Positions 1-7,322 of a DNA stretch of 18,464 bases are shown piece after piece. Position numbers and translations under genes: made by a program. The stretch covers positions 1-18,464 of the forward strand of contig CAMLJY010000096.1 of NCBI GenBank assembly GCA_946480465.1. The letters run 5' to 3'. Source of the DNA: an uncultured Burkholderiales bacterium (GTDB lineage Bacteria; Pseudomonadota; Gammaproteobacteria; Burkholderiales; Burkholderiaceae). Every line of letters starts with the position of its first letter. Position 1 is the first letter of the stretch. The notes beneath the pieces are model-generated. The model made no database searches. It saw only the letters and a program-made list of their open reading frames with translations, and had not been told where the DNA came from.

Positions 1-31
1 GCGCAGGTGCGCAGGTGCGCAGGTGCGCAGG
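1..31. repeat. 8-bp tandem repeat, three full copies plus a partial
   Basis: The unit GCGCAGGT occurs three times in a row followed by GCGCAGG. The array starts at the window edge, so its true length is unknown. It ends 4 bases before the stop codon of the minus-strand LacI gene, so it lies in that gene's 3' flank. No terminator-like hairpin with a T run is visible here. Confidence 0.85.
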
Positions 32-35
32 GCGG

Positions 36-1154
36 TCAGGCGATGGCCTGCCGCGTCCGCCGTGGCGCCGCCAGCGTCGCGCCGGGCACGACCTGCGTGG
101 GCAGGACGATGTTGAACGGCCCGGGGTACGCCTCGGCCCGGCGCAGCGCCTCGATGCGCTGCATCAGCACTTCGACGGCCCGCCGTCCCATCTCGTGCAG
201 CGGCTGGCGCACCGTGGCCATCTGCATGGAGCGCGCCATCAGGGTGTGGTCGTAGCCCATGACGGAGATGTCCTCGGGCACGCGCAGTCCCTGCGAGCGC
301 AGGACTTCGATGCAGCCGAAGGCGATGGCATCGTTGCCGGCGAACACCGCCTCCGGCAGCGGCCGGCCGTGGTGACGCTTCAGCCACGCGCGCAGGGCCT
401 CGCGCCCGCCGTCCACGCTGAGCGGCGCCCGCACCAGGTGGCCAGGCGCCGGCTTCACGCCCGCTTCGGCATGCGCGCGCAGGTAGCCCTCGACGCGCCG
501 GTTCGCCCCCGTGTACTCCGCGGGGCCGCCCACGTGCAGGATGCGGCGGTGCCCGATCGCGAGCAAGCGGCGCACGGCCTCGCAGGCGCCGGCTTCGTCG
601 TCCGACTCGATGTTCACCACGCTGCTCACCGGCCGGTCGGCATGCACCGACACCAGCGGCGTGTGCCGCGGCAGCCAGGCCGAGCCGTCGTCCGGCAGAC
701 GCGGCGCGAGCAGGATCAGGCCATCGACGCGGCCGTCGCACAAGGCGGGGATGCGGGCCGGCGCCTCGGTCCAGTCGCCCAGCGTGAAGACGGCCGGCGC
801 CTGCCCGGCGGCCGTGGCGCCCTGGATGACGCCACTGAAGACTTCGAGGAAGTAGAGGTTCGGCTCCTCGCCGAGGAAGTTGGCGACGAAGCCGATCGCA
901 TTCGTGCGCTGGCTGGCCAGCGCACGCGCCGTGGCATTGGGCCGGTACTGCAGCTGCCGCGCCGCGGCCAGCACGCGCTCGCGTGTTTCCGCCGACACGC
1001 GGGCCGAGCCGCGCCGGCCGCCGTTGAGCGCGGACGAGGCCGCCATTTCCGACACACCCGCCGCGCGGGCGACGTCGAGAAGCGTCGGCGCGTCCCGGCG
1101 GCGCCGGGTCTTCTGCGGGGTCGGGGGAGGTGGCTTCGGCTTCGACGTGGGCAC
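36..1154 (-). CDS. LacI-family transcriptional regulator (copy 1)
   Basis: This 372-residue protein is a LacI/GalR-type sugar-responsive repressor or activator. The N-terminus has a basic leader, then a helix-turn-helix from about residue 24 (TLLDVARAAGVSEMAASSALNG) and the hinge-helix signature YRPNATARALA, followed by a periplasmic-binding-protein-like effector domain to the end (VNIESDDEAG, HRRILHVGG, VMGYDHTLMA, TVRQPLHEMG). The recognition helix reads SEMAASSALNG where most family members have a TVSR core. It is a clear paralogue of the LacI protein at 11746-12834, with more than half the residues identical by eye. The start is a GTG without an evident Shine-Dalgarno sequence, but no other start precedes the helix-turn-helix. 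It lies 162 bases downstream of the halogenase gene on the same strand and may have its own promoter (TGCTACAGT at 1209-1217). Its ligand is unknown; a sugar from the neighbouring pathway is likely by context. Confidence 0.93.
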   Translation of the reverse strand: MPTSKPKPPPPTPQKTRRRRDAPTLLDVARAAGVSEMAASSALNGGRRGSARVSAETRERVLAAARQLQYRPNATARALASQRTNAIGFVANFLGEEPNLYFLEVFSGVIQGATAAGQAPAVFTLGDWTEAPARIPALCDGRVDGLILLAPRLPDDGSAWLPRHTPLVSVHADRPVSSVVNIESDDEAGACEAVRRLLAIGHRRILHVGGPAEYTGANRRVEGYLRAHAEAGVKPAPGHLVRAPLSVDGGREALRAWLKRHHGRPLPEAVFAGNDAIAFGCIEVLRSQGLRVPEDISVMGYDHTLMARSMQMATVRQPLHEMGRRAVEVLMQRIEALRRAEAYPGPFNIVLPTQVVPGATLAAPRRTRQAIA

Positions 1155-1208
1155 GGGGGTGCTCGGGGCAGGCCGGCCGCGGCGGGCGGTGCGCCGTGGG
1201 GCGGGCGC

Positions 1209-1217
1209 ACTGTAGCA
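1209..1217 (-). promoter_or_regulatory. Possible extended -10 promoter element for LacI copy 1
   Basis: Read on the minus strand, the sequence is TGCTACAGT, an extended -10 (TGn) in front of a TATAAT-like hexamer. It is an AT-richer island in a very GC-rich spacer and would place transcription start about 45 bases ahead of the GTG. No convincing -35 hexamer precedes it, so this is a tentative call. Confidence 0.35.
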
Positions 1218-1316
1218 CCGGCCCCGCGCGGCCCAGGCTGCCCCTGGCCGTCCGCCGCGCCGGTGTTCGACCCGGGCGTCCGAGCCGCCGCCGAGCCGCC
1301 GCCGGGTCGCGGCGCT

Positions 1317-2855
1317 TCAAGCCAGGGCCGCTTCCCGCTCCAGTGCCTGCAGCACCTGGGCCATGAAGTCCGCGTGCGAGGGCATGTCGCGCACCGTGCC
1401 GGCAATGGCCGTGCGCACGCGGCCGAAGTGCTGGCGCAGCGCCGCTTCATCGATCAGGTCGACCACCGGATCATGCTGCTTGGGCAGCAGGCCGTGGCCG
1501 AAGTAGATCGATGCCCAGGACGCGTCCAGGAAGCCGTCGGGGTCGAGGATGGCGATGCGGCCGCTGCCGCGGTACAGCTCGATCTGGTGCTGCAGCGAAT
1601 CGGGGATGGGCATGGCCGCGCAATAACGCCAGAAGTCGCTGTCGTCGCGCCGCGTCAGCTTGTAGTGCAGGATGATGAAGTCGCGGATGGATTCGTACTG
1701 GCGTGCCATGCGGCGGTTGAATTCGGTCGCCAGCGCGGGCTCGAAGTCCAGCGTCGGCATCAGCTCCACCAGGCGGCCCACGCCGTCCATGATGAGCTGG
1801 ATGCTGGTGGACTCCAGCGGCTCCAGGAAACCCGACGACAGGCCGACGGCGACCACGTTCTTCACCCAGGCGGCATGGCGCCGGCCGGTCGTGAAGCGCA
1901 GCTGCCGCGGTGTGTCCAGCGCCTGGCCGTCCAGGCCTTGCAGCAGCACCCGCTCGGCTTCCGCATCCGGGGTGTAGGCGTTGCAGTACACGTGGCCGTT
2001 GCCGGTGCGGTGCTGCAGCGGGATGCGCCAGGTCCAGCCGGCGGCCTGGGCGGCCGACACGGTGCAGGGCGCCAGCGGCTCCACGCGCGCGCAGGGCACG
2101 GCCTGCGCGCTGTTCACCGGCAACCAGTGGCTCCAGTCCTCGAACGGGCTCTTCATCACCCCGCCGATCAGCAGCGCGCGGAAACCCGAGCAGTCGATGA
2201 ACAGGTCGCCGTCGATGCGGCGGCCATCGCGCAGGCGCAGCGCGGCGACGAAGCCATCCTCGGGCCGCTGCTCCACGTCGACGATGGTGCCCTCGATGCG
2301 CTGCGCGCCGTGCGCGAGCGCGTGGTCGCGCAGGTGGGCCGCGTACAGGCCGGCGTCGAAGTGGAAGGCGTAGTCGAAGGCGTTGGAGGCCGAGGCCTGC
2401 TCGCCCTGCGGCGGCCGGAAGCGGTGGGCGCGCGCCATCATCGTGGCCGTCGACCATTCTTCGTGCGACGGCATGCCGCCGGCGCGCTGCAGGCGCAGCC
2501 AGTAGCTCCAGGCGGGGCGGTTGGCGATGGGTGGGCCGAAGCTGCCGAAGCCGTGGAAGAAGCGGTTGCCCAGGTGGCCCCAGTCCTTGAACTCGATGCC
2601 CAGCTTGAAGGTGGCCTTGGTGCGGCGGATGAAGTCGGCCGGGTCCAGCCCCAGTGCCTCGTTGTAGTGGCGGATGGTCGGCAGCGTGGCCTCGCCGACG
2701 CCGACCGTGCCGATCTCGGGCGACTCGACCACCACCACCTCGCAGCGGCGGCCGCCTCCGCCTCGGCACAGCAACCGTGCCAGCGGGGCCGCGGCCATCC
2801 AGCCGGCGGTACCGCCGCCGACGATGACGATCTTGCGCAGGGACTTGTCTTGCAT
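1317..2855 (-). CDS. Flavin-dependent tryptophan-halogenase family protein
   Basis: This 512-residue protein belongs to the flavin-dependent halogenases, which use FADH2, O2 and halide to make hypohalous acid and halogenate indole-type rings. The FAD-binding GGGTAGW lies at residues 13-19. The lysine that carries the halogenating species is present (TFKLG, K84), as are the signature WTWRIP at 274-279 and the catalytic glutamate in LEPLEST (E348), so it looks competent. The ATG at 2855 was chosen because it sits ten residues ahead of the FAD motif; an upstream in-frame extension runs through a 7-bp repeat array and is not credible. No Shine-Dalgarno is obvious. No flavin reductase, peptide synthetase or other natural-product gene is nearby. 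It is divergent from xylR, with the sugar genes beyond. In Caulobacter and Xanthomonas relatives, such genes are known beside carbohydrate uptake loci. Its substrate cannot be told from sequence. Confidence 0.9.
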   Translation of the reverse strand: MQDKSLRKIVIVGGGTAGWMAAAPLARLLCRGGGGRRCEVVVVESPEIGTVGVGEATLPTIRHYNEALGLDPADFIRRTKATFKLGIEFKDWGHLGNRFFHGFGSFGPPIANRPAWSYWLRLQRAGGMPSHEEWSTATMMARAHRFRPPQGEQASASNAFDYAFHFDAGLYAAHLRDHALAHGAQRIEGTIVDVEQRPEDGFVAALRLRDGRRIDGDLFIDCSGFRALLIGGVMKSPFEDWSHWLPVNSAQAVPCARVEPLAPCTVSAAQAAGWTWRIPLQHRTGNGHVYCNAYTPDAEAERVLLQGLDGQALDTPRQLRFTTGRRHAAWVKNVVAVGLSSGFLEPLESTSIQLIMDGVGRLVELMPTLDFEPALATEFNRRMARQYESIRDFIILHYKLTRRDDSDFWRYCAAMPIPDSLQHQIELYRGSGRIAILDPDGFLDASWASIYFGHGLLPKQHDPVVDLIDEAALRQHFGRVRTAIAGTVRDMPSHADFMAQVLQALEREAALA

Positions 2856-2923
2856 GGCGCGACAGGAAACGAAGGATTCGGCGCGGCGGCTCCGTCGGGG
2901 TTGGGCCCCGGCGCCGGTGCCGC

Positions 2924-2986
2924 GGGCTTCGAGCCACGGGCTCCGAGCCGCGAGCCGCGAGCCGCGAGCCGCGAGCCGCGGGACAC
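2924..2986. repeat. 7-bp tandem repeat array (GAGCCGC), nine heptad steps
   Basis: Five perfect copies of GAGCCGC occupy 2945-2979. The 7-base register extends outwards through degenerate units GGGCTTC, GAGCCAC and GGGCTCC on the left (2924-2944) and GGGACAC on the right (2980-2986). The array lies between the halogenase start and the xylR promoter region and would fall in the 5' leader of a halogenase transcript started near the XylR operator. Confidence 0.9.
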
Positions 2987-3052
2987 GGCCAGCCGGCCAC
3001 CGCCGGCGCAACATTGAGGCCGGCGCCACCCACTGTCGGTAGGTGTTTCCCC

Positions 3053-3084
3053 TTGCTTTATTAGTTTGTCGAGCGAACTATGAT
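3053..3084 (+). promoter_or_regulatory. Possible xylR-xylB-xylA promoter
   Basis: A TATGAT hexamer at 3079-3084 matches five of six -10 positions. TTGCTT at 3053-3058 is the best -35 candidate, but the 20-base spacer is long. The candidate XylR operator fills the spacer and touches the -10. A start near 3091 would leave a leader of about 40 bases before the Shine-Dalgarno-supported TTG start. Confidence 0.4.
3062..3080. promoter_or_regulatory. Candidate XylR (ROK) operator between halogenase and xylR
   Basis: TAGTTTG and CGAACTA form an inverted repeat around a 5-base centre (TCGAG), with a single mismatched pair in the 7-base arms. Operators of ROK-type xylose repressors in Proteobacteria commonly have a TTAGTTTG/CAAACTAA type dyad, and the base before the left arm here is also T. 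The site lies in the only AT-rich stretch of the divergent spacer, directly upstream of and overlapping a likely xylR -10. Repression of xylR itself, and perhaps of the divergent halogenase, is inferred from position. Confidence 0.6.
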
Positions 3085-3115
3085 GTGACTCATACGTCAT
3101 CACACCAACACCGAC

Positions 3116-3123
3116 AAGGAGGG
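3116..3123 (+). promoter_or_regulatory. Strong ribosome binding site that fixes the xylR start
   Basis: AAGGAGGG is a near-perfect Shine-Dalgarno sequence. It lies 6 bases before a TTG codon at 3130 that is in frame with the ROK repressor. An ATG at 3125 is only 1 base away and out of frame, so the TTG is the favoured start. Confidence 0.75.
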
Positions 3124-3129
3124 CATGTC

Positions 3130-4368
3130 TTGCTGGTCGATCTTTCGGAAGCAGCGGGCCATCAGCAGTTGCTCAAGGGCATCAACCGCATGACGCTGGT
3201 GCGCCACCTGTGCGCCAACCCCGGATTGTCGCGCGCCGACCTGGCCGTGGCGGTGCAACTGACCAAGTCCACCGTCAGCATGCTCGTGCGCGAGTTGATC
3301 GAGGAGGGCTGGCTCGTCGAGCGCGAGGTGGTGGCCACCGGCGAGCTGGGCCGACGCCCCACGCCGTTGTACATCGATCCGGCGCGGCTGTTGCTCCTGG
3401 GCGCCGAGGTGGGCGTGGAAGGCGTGCGCGTGGTCGTCACCTCGCTCACCGGCGAAGTGCTCGCGCAAGCGCGTTCCGGCTACGGCGCGGCGCGCAGCGC
3501 CAAGGCCTGCATCGGGCTGCTGGCCACGGTCATGCTGAAGGCCTTCGGCCGGCTCGATGCGGCGACGCAGCGCGTCATCGGCATCGGTGTCGGCCTGCCG
3601 GGCGGGGTGGACGAAGTCCGCGGATTCCTGCACTTCGCGCCCAACCTGCAATGGCGCGACCTGCCCGTGGGCGAACTGCTGGCCGAAAAGCTGGCCGGCT
3701 CGGCGCTGGCCGGCGTGCCGCTGTTCCTGCAGAACGAGGCGGACGTCGCCGCCATCGGCGAGATGGAGTTCAACCCCGCCGAGGCCGCCGATCCGCTGCT
3801 GTACGTCAGCGTCAACCAGGGCGTGGGCGCCGGGGTGATCGTGGGCGACCGCCTGCTGATGGGCCGGCGCGGCTTTGCCGGCGAGGTCGGCCACATCGTG
3901 CTGCAGGTCGGTGGCCCGGAATGCTCCTGCGGCCGCCGCGGCTGCGCCGAAGCGCTGATCGGCCCGCGCGCCATGCTGCCCGGCGGCGCGGCCGAGGACG
4001 ATCCGCTCGCCGAGGTGCAACGCCGCCTGGAGGCGGGCGACGCCGACACCCAGCGCAGCGTGAAGAAGGCGGGCACCTACCTGGGCGTGCTGCTGCAGAA
4101 CCTGGCGTCGGCCTACGACCCCGGCTGCATCGTGCTGGGCGGCGCCGCCGTCGAGCTGGGCGAGGCCTTCATGCAGCCCGCGCTGCGCACGCTGAACGAG
4201 TACGCCGAAGCAGCCGGCCTGCCGCCGCCGCCGGTGCGCTTCTCGCGCTTCGGCGCCGATGCCGTGGCCGTCGGCGCCGCCGCGCTGGCGCGCTACCGCC
4301 TCACCCGGCCCTTGATCGCCCCCGCCTACGCGGCGGCGCGCGAGGCCGCCAAGCAGGAGGCGGCATGA
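3130..4368 (+). CDS. xylR: ROK-family transcriptional repressor, XylR type
   Basis: This 412-residue protein combines an N-terminal winged helix-turn-helix with a ROK sugar-kinase-like domain, the layout of xylose repressors. The helix-turn-helix spans about residues 18-70 (TLVRHLCANPGLSRADLA, TKSTVSMLVREL). The ROK domain follows, with an ENEADVAA-like sugar-site segment (LQNEADVAAIGE), GVGAGVIV, and the zinc motif GH...CSCGRRGCAE. The TTG start at 3130 is chosen because a strong AAGGAGGG sits 6 bases upstream; reading on to the GTG at 3043 would add 29 residues over the promoter and operator. The stop overlaps the xylB start by 4 bases (ATGA), so repressor and target genes are co-transcribed and the protein probably represses its own operon until xylose binds. 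Naming rests on the family plus the xylB/xylA neighbours. Confidence 0.9.
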   Translation: MLVDLSEAAGHQQLLKGINRMTLVRHLCANPGLSRADLAVAVQLTKSTVSMLVRELIEEGWLVEREVVATGELGRRPTPLYIDPARLLLLGAEVGVEGVRVVVTSLTGEVLAQARSGYGAARSAKACIGLLATVMLKAFGRLDAATQRVIGIGVGLPGGVDEVRGFLHFAPNLQWRDLPVGELLAEKLAGSALAGVPLFLQNEADVAAIGEMEFNPAEAADPLLYVSVNQGVGAGVIVGDRLLMGRRGFAGEVGHIVLQVGGPECSCGRRGCAEALIGPRAMLPGGAAEDDPLAEVQRRLEAGDADTQRSVKKAGTYLGVLLQNLASAYDPGCIVLGGAAVELGEAFMQPALRTLNEYAEAAGLPPPPVRFSRFGADAVAVGAAALARYRLTRPLIAPAYAAAREAAKQEAA

Positions 4369-5840
4369 CGCCCGGCGCGACCTTCCTGGGCATCGACCTC
4401 GGCACCTCCGAGGTCAAGCTGCTGCTGCAGGACGGGCAGGGCGGCATCGTCGGCACGGCCGGCGCGCCGCTGGCGCTGTCGCGGCCGCAGCCCTTGTGGT
4501 CGGAACAGGACCCGGCCGACTGGTGGCGCGCCACCGAGACCGCGGTGGCCGCCCTCCGCGCCGCGCACCCGGCCGCCCTCGCGCAGGTGCGGGGCATCGG
4601 CCTGTCCGGCCAGATGCACGGCGCGGTGCTGCTGGGCGCGCGCGACGAGGTGCTGCGCCCGGCCATCCTGTGGAACGACGGCCGCAGCCATGCCGAGTGC
4701 GACGAGCTCACCCGCGCCGCGCCCGCGCTGCACCAGGTGGCGGGCAACCTCGCCATGCCCGGCTTCACGGCGCCCAAGCTGCTGTGGGTGCGCCGGCACG
4801 AGCCGGCGCTGTTCGACGCCACCCGCACCGTGCTGCTGCCCAAGGACTACCTGCGGCTGCTGCTCACCGGCCGCAAGGTCAGCGATCCGTCCGACGCCGC
4901 CGGCACGCTGTGGCTGGACGTCGCGCGGCGCGACTGGTCGGATGAGCTGCTCGCGGCCTGCGGCCTGCAGCGCGCGCAGATGCCGATGGTGGTCGAAGGC
5001 ACCGCGGCGTCGGGCACGCTGCTGCCGGAGCTGGCCCGGGCCTGGGGACTGGGGCCGGACGTCGTCGTGGCCGGCGGCGCCGGCGACAACGCGGCCAGCG
5101 CCATCGGCGTGGGCGCGGTGGCGCCGGGCGATGGCTTCATCTCGCTGGGCACCTCGGGTGTGCTGTTCGTCGTCGACGATCGCTTCCGGCCGAACGCCGA
5201 ATCGGCCGTGCATGCCTTCTGCCATGCGGTGCCGGGGCTGTGGCACCAGATGAGCGTGATGCTGTCGGCCGCCAGCTGCCTGCGCTGGTTCACGCTGCTC
5301 GCGGGCGCGGAGACCGAGGCCCGCCTGCTGGAGGAAGTGGCCGCGCTGACGCCCGCCCAGCGCGATGCGGCGCCGCTGTTCCTGCCCTACCTGGCCGGCG
5401 AGCGCACGCCGCACAACAACCCTTTCGCCACCGGCACGCTGCACGGCCTGCGGCACGACACCACGCGCGGCGCCTGCGGCTACGCGGTGCTCGAAGGCGT
5501 GGCCTTCGGCCTGGCCGACGGCCTGCAGGCGCTGCGCAGCACCGGCACCGCGGTGCAGCGCTTGTCGCTGGTCGGCGGCGGCTCGCGCAGCCCCTTGTGG
5601 GCGCAGCTGATCGCCGACGTGCTGGGCGTGGAGATCGTCGTCCACGCCGGCGCCGAGGCCGGCGCCGCGCTTGGCGCGGCCAGGCTGGGGCAGATCGCCA
5701 GCGGCCTGGGGAACCTGCAGTCCTGCACGCGGCCGGAAGTCGCGGGCAACCACCGTCCCGATCCGGCGCGCCACGACGCGCTGCAGGATAGGCTTCATTC
5801 CTTCCGCCGCATTTATCGGCAAATCACTCCCATCAAATGA
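4365..5840 (+). CDS. xylB: Xylulokinase
   Basis: Xylulokinase phosphorylates D-xylulose with ATP to D-xylulose 5-phosphate, in the cytoplasm. The 491-residue length is typical of the FGGY family. Visible features are the N-terminal phosphate-binding segment [10 protein letters not shown] (residues 9-18), [12 protein letters not shown] at 79-90 as in the Escherichia coli enzyme, ILWNDGR, the catalytic aspartate in GGAGDNAA (D241), and the second ATP-domain motif [12 protein letters not shown] near the C-terminus. The ATG at 4365 overlaps the xylR stop, and the gene's own stop overlaps the xylA start, so translation of all three is probably coupled. Together with xylA it completes the isomerase route of xylose catabolism into the pentose phosphate pathway. 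Confidence 0.97.
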   Translation: MTPGATFLGIDLGTSEVKLLLQDGQGGIVGTAGAPLALSRPQPLWSEQDPADWWRATETAVAALRAAHPAALAQVRGIGLSGQMHGAVLLGARDEVLRPAILWNDGRSHAECDELTRAAPALHQVAGNLAMPGFTAPKLLWVRRHEPALFDATRTVLLPKDYLRLLLTGRKVSDPSDAAGTLWLDVARRDWSDELLAACGLQRAQMPMVVEGTAASGTLLPELARAWGLGPDVVVAGGAGDNAASAIGVGAVAPGDGFISLGTSGVLFVVDDRFRPNAESAVHAFCHAVPGLWHQMSVMLSAASCLRWFTLLAGAETEARLLEEVAALTPAQRDAAPLFLPYLAGERTPHNNPFATGTLHGLRHDTTRGACGYAVLEGVAFGLADGLQALRSTGTAVQRLSLVGGGSRSPLWAQLIADVLGVEIVVHAGAEAGAALGAARLGQIASGLGNLQSCTRPEVAGNHRPDPARHDALQDRLHSFRRIYRQITPIK

Positions 5841-7156
5841 CGAGTTACTTCCACGCCATCGCGCCCGTGCGCTTCCAGGGCCCGCACGGCGGCGACCCGC
5901 TGGCGTACCGCTACTACGACAAGGACCGCATGGTGCTCGGCAAGCGCATGGAGGACCACCTGCGCTTCGCGGTCTGCTACTGGCACACCTTCTGCTGGAC
6001 CGGCCTGGACCCGTTCGGCGGGCAGACCTTCGATCGGCCCTGGTTCCAGGGCGGCGCACCCCTGGAACTGGCCCGGCAGAAGGCCGATGCGGCCTTCGAG
6101 CTGTTCAGCAAGCTGGGCGTGCCCTACTACACCTTCCACGATCGCGACGTCGCCCCCGAAGGCGCCACCCCGCGCGACAGCCGCGAGAACTTCCTGCGCA
6201 TGGTGGACGTGCTGGCGGACCACCAGCAGCGCAGCGGCGTCAAGCTGCTGTGGGGCACGGCCAACCTGTTCAGCCACCGGCGCTACATGGCCGGCGCCGC
6301 CACCAACCCCGATCCCGCGGTCTTCGCGCAGGCGGCCGTGCAGGTGCGCGACGCGCTGGAGGCGACGAAGCGGCTGGGCGGCGAGAACTACGTGCTGTGG
6401 GGCGGCCGCGAAGGCTACGAGACGCTGCTCAACACCGACGTCGGCCGCGAGCTGGACCAGATGGGCCGCTTCCTGAGCATGGTGGTGGAGCACAAGCACA
6501 GGATCGGCTTCAAGGGCGCGATCCTGATCGAGCCCAAGCCGCGCGAGCCGGCCAAGCACCAGTACGACTTCGACGTCGGCACCGTGTACGGCTTCCTGGT
6601 GCGCTACGGCCTGGAGAACGAGGTCAAGGTCAACATCGAGGCCAACCACGCCACGCTGTCCGGCCACAGCTTCGAGCACGAGATCGCGCTGGCCGGCGCG
6701 CTGGGCATCCTGGGCAGCCTGGACATGAACCGCGGCGACCCCCAGCTCGGCTGGGACACCGACCAGTTCCCGAACAACCTGCCGGAAACCGCGCTGGCGC
6801 TGTACCACGTGCTGCAGGCCGGCGGCCTGGGCTCGGGGGGCCTCAACTTCGATGCCAAGGTGCGCCGCCAGTCGCTGGACCCCGAGGACCTGTTCCACGG
6901 CCACGTCGGCGCCATCGACCTGTGCGCGCGCGCGCTGCTGCTGGCCGAGAAGATGGTCACCGACGGGCGCCTGGCGCAGGCCGTGGACGCTCGTTATGCG
7001 GGTTGGCAATCGGCCGCGGCGCAGGACGTCCTGGGCGGCCGCGTCACGCTGGAACAGCTGGCCGACCGCACGCTCGAGAGCCATGCCGACCCGGCGCCCG
7101 TCTCCGGCCGGCAGGAGGTGCTGGAGAACCTGTTCAACCGCCTGTGCGAGGGCTGA
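5837..7156 (+). CDS. xylA: Xylose isomerase
   Basis: The enzyme interconverts D-xylose and D-xylulose using two divalent metals in the cytoplasm. At 439 residues it is a full-length group II (Escherichia coli-like) form. Active-site residues sit in the expected places: FHDRD with H101 and D104, the metal ligands E232 and lysine K234 in LIEPKP, E268 and H271 in VNIEANHA, D296 in [10 protein letters not shown]307 and D309 in GWDTDQFP, and D339 in LNFDAK. The ATG at 5837 overlaps the xylB stop in an ATGA. No terminator is visible after it; a weak 5-bp GC stem (CGGCG/CGCCG) at about 7164-7180 lacks a T run. The downstream glycosidase run starts 166 bases later, so readthrough is possible. Confidence 0.98.
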   Translation: MTSYFHAIAPVRFQGPHGGDPLAYRYYDKDRMVLGKRMEDHLRFAVCYWHTFCWTGLDPFGGQTFDRPWFQGGAPLELARQKADAAFELFSKLGVPYYTFHDRDVAPEGATPRDSRENFLRMVDVLADHQQRSGVKLLWGTANLFSHRRYMAGAATNPDPAVFAQAAVQVRDALEATKRLGGENYVLWGGREGYETLLNTDVGRELDQMGRFLSMVVEHKHRIGFKGAILIEPKPREPAKHQYDFDVGTVYGFLVRYGLENEVKVNIEANHATLSGHSFEHEIALAGALGILGSLDMNRGDPQLGWDTDQFPNNLPETALALYHVLQAGGLGSGGLNFDAKVRRQSLDPEDLFHGHVGAIDLCARALLLAEKMVTDGRLAQAVDARYAGWQSAAAQDVLGGRVTLEQLADRTLESHADPAPVSGRQEVLENLFNRLCEG

Positions 7157-7191
7157 ACGCGGCGGCGCATCGGACGCCGGGAGCGGTGCCG

Positions 7192-7218
7192 TTCATGCAG
7201 CAGGACTGCGGGCATGAA
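7192..7218. promoter_or_regulatory. Inverted repeat upstream of the GH35 gene
   Basis: TTCATGC at 7192-7198 and GCATGAA at 7212-7218 are a perfect 7-bp inverted repeat with a 13-base centre. It lies in the xylA-GH35 spacer, five bases ahead of the GTGAAGCGTTCAC palindrome. It has no T run and is not a convincing terminator. A regulator site is the more likely reading, but the protein that binds it is unknown. Confidence 0.45.
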
Positions 7219-7223
7219 GCAGC

Positions 7224-7236
7224 GTGAAGCGTTCAC
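7224..7236. promoter_or_regulatory. Candidate LacI-family operator upstream of the GH35 operon
   Basis: GTGAAGCGTTCAC has perfect 5-bp arms (GTGAA/TTCAC) around GCG. LacI-family sites are typically short palindromes with such TGAA-type half-sites around a central CG, as in the lac operator's GTGAGCG half. It lies 87 bases before the GH35 start, and two LacI genes flank the enzyme run, so one or both are the likely binders. No clear -35/-10 pair could be placed relative to it. Confidence 0.5.
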
Positions 7237-7322
7237 CATCAGCCGCGGCTGCCTGTTGCAAGCGGGCTGCCCGCATTGACCACCCACCCGCCCGCGCCGC
7301 ACGGCGGCCGGCCCTGATCACC

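Noticed and set aside
1243..1316. Repeated GAGCCGCCGCC units and GC-rich hairpins between the halogenase and LacI copy 1
   Set aside because: Two imperfect copies in a GC-saturated spacer do not amount to an array, and no T run supports a terminator.
15..3017. A 1000-codon open frame on the plus strand opposite the LacI and halogenase genes
   Set aside because: Its translation is low-complexity, rich in R, A, G, H and Q, with no recognisable domain, and it is fully antisense to two clear genes. Long antisense frames are expected at this GC content.
2856..3029. A 58-residue N-terminal extension of the halogenase from an upstream start
   Set aside because: The extension is encoded by the heptamer array and has no similarity to the family N-terminus; the ATG at 2855 gives the normal short lead into GGGTAGW.
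3086..3104. A CRP-like site (TGTGA...TCACA) or TGAC-N6-GTCA dyad downstream of the xylR -10
   Set aside because: The TGTGA and TCACA halves are 11 bases apart and not 6, and the TGAC/GTCA arms are only 4 bp. Position after the likely transcription start also argues against an activator site.
3043..3129. The upstream GTG at 3043 as the xylR start
   Set aside because: It would place the operator, the likely -10 and the Shine-Dalgarno inside the coding region. TTG at 3130 has the strong ribosome binding site.
4326..6059. A 577-codon minus-strand frame opposite xylB and xylA
   Set aside because: It is antisense to two firmly identified enzymes and has no domain or start signal. Similar frames at 7368-8984, 8975-10636 and 10315-12048 were rejected for the same reason.
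7164..7180. A possible terminator after xylA
   Set aside because: The stem is only 5 bp (CGGCG/CGCCG) and no T run follows; in sequence of this GC content such stems are common by chance.
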